Part shown: positions 6,057-6,741 of the stretch, piece by piece
Position numbering within the stretch: position 1 is the stretch's first letter
Layout: every line of letters starts with the position of its first letter
The notes under the pieces: model-generated
The model's input: the letters and a program-made list of their open reading frames with translations, nothing else
Database searches by the model: none
What the model was told of the DNA's origin: nothing
Assembly (NCBI GenBank): GCA_030640215.1
Contig: DAOWJU010000088.1
Coordinates: 1-6,741 of the forward strand
DNA length: 6,741 nt
Source of the DNA: Desulfuromonadales bacterium
GTDB taxonomy: Bacteria; Desulfobacterota; Desulfuromonadia; Desulfuromonadales; BM103
Reading direction: 5' to 3'
Made by a program: the position numbers and the translations under genes

Positions 6057-6741
6057 TCACGGTCGTAGTGCTATTCCTGAAGCCTCAGCACCGTACCAAA
6101 CTGCGGCATCTGGATAGAGCGCAGTGTCGATGGTGATATTACCATTCAGTGTGGCGTTATCGAGATAATCAAGAGCATCAAAAATGAGTCGCTTAGCGTA
6201 ACGGCTATTGTGTGCATAAGCTCCTGGCTCACCACTCAAATAGTTGTAGTTGTGCGTGGCGCCAAGTTCGTCATTATTCGCCGGGCTACCTACCAGGTTT
6301 GTTTGCAGCAGATCCAGGGCATCCTGATACCCATCAGAAGATGTCTGTAGTGAACCTGCTGTTAAAGAGCTGTGACATTCGTCACAGACAGTCTGCGTAT
6401 TTATCGCCATGATATTATCTGTCGCCTCGTCCTTCGTGACAACATTGAAGGTGTGACCAGCTCCTTCTCCCATGTGACAGCCAGAACAAGGGCCTGCTCC
6501 TGTTTCAGGGCTGTCACCGTTGAGGCGGATGAGATCATGTTTGAAAAAGCTTGGTTTGGCGTAATCCAGACCACCAAATTCATAGCCGGTGTTAATTATG
6601 TCGCCATATAACGTCCCGGTAGCGGCCAGATAATGGACTCGGCCAGAATTGTTATCATCTATCATGGTTTGTTGATTACCTCGACCACCGTGACATTTTA
6701 CACAGACATTCGAATTGCCAATGTCTGAAATTGTTCCCATC
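6057..6741 (-). CDS. Multiheme c-type cytochrome, C-terminal part, 5'-truncated
   Basis: This is the C-terminal part of an exported multiheme cytochrome, of the kind used by Desulfuromonadales for respiratory electron transfer across the periplasm or to the outside. At least 227 residues are present and the frame runs off the window edge, so the Met coded at 6738-6740 is probably internal and the signal peptide is missing. Counting from that Met, three heme c sites are seen: CVKCH (13-17), CSGCH (85-89) and CDECH (119-123). Extra His residues (36, 68, 96, 163, 177) are candidates for distal heme ligands. The tail contains NYNYLSGEPGAYAHN and YAKRLIFDALDYLDN (165-194), a pattern I associate with Geobacter-type multiheme proteins. 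The stop is TGA at 6057-6059 and a strong terminator follows. The total heme count and exact location cannot be told from this fragment. Confidence 0.88.
   Translation of the reverse strand, partial: MGTISDIGNSNVCVKCHGGRGNQQTMIDDNNSGRVHYLAATGTLYGDIINTGYEFGGLDYAKPSFFKHDLIRLNGDSPETGAGPCSGCHMGEGAGHTFNVVTKDEATDNIMAINTQTVCDECHSSLTAGSLQTSSDGYQDALDLLQTNLVGSPANNDELGATHNYNYLSGEPGAYAHNSRYAKRLIFDALDYLDNATLNGNITIDTALYPDAAVWYGAEASGIALRP

Noticed and set aside
4644..6741. Lipoprotein and cytochrome genes as one operon
   Set aside because: A strong terminator (5995-6026) and a separate promoter (5865-5892) lie between them.

Overview
The window looks like part of a chromosome from a Desulfuromonadales/Geobacter-type bacterium (former Deltaproteobacteria). 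The evidence is a multiheme c-type cytochrome with three CXXCH sites, a DUF4382-type lipoprotein, and an ExeA/GspB pair of the kind found in type II secretion or MSHA-like loci. This placement rests on gene content and is not a sequence match. No tRNA, rRNA, CRISPR array, insertion sequence or phage gene was seen.

Left part, plus strand (1-2670): the 3' part of a MoxR-family AAA+ ATPase, then a DUF2201-type protein with a metallopeptidase-like N-terminal domain and a C-terminal VWA domain, then a 135-residue protein of unknown function. MoxR ATPases next to VWA proteins usually act as chaperone or metal-insertion pairs. The small third gene could be a partner or a bystander. The metallopeptidase-like domain lacks the usual Glu of HExxH and reads HGIKH.

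Middle, plus strand (2671-4623): a gap with a good -10 element, then exeA (secretion ATPase) and gspB (its inner-membrane partner), closed by a strong hairpin terminator that can serve both strands. The exeA reading frame ends at a TAA inside what looks like a C-terminal membrane helix. The same frame continues for 12 more hydrophobic codons and then stops at a TGA that overlaps the gspB ATG (TGATG). This strongly suggests that exeA originally ran to 3772 and has gained one nonsense codon, or that the base call is wrong.

Right part, minus strand (4644-6741): a DUF4382-type lipoprotein with its own promoter, a structured leader and a strong ribosome binding site. Upstream of it, separated by its own terminator, lies the 3' part of a multiheme cytochrome that runs off the window edge. 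The two are probably separate transcription units, and both encode proteins exported from the cytoplasm. I see no clearly new multi-gene system. The observations most worth following are the interrupted exeA, the altered HExxH site, the unknown third gene of the MoxR-VWA group, and the folded leader of the lipoprotein gene.
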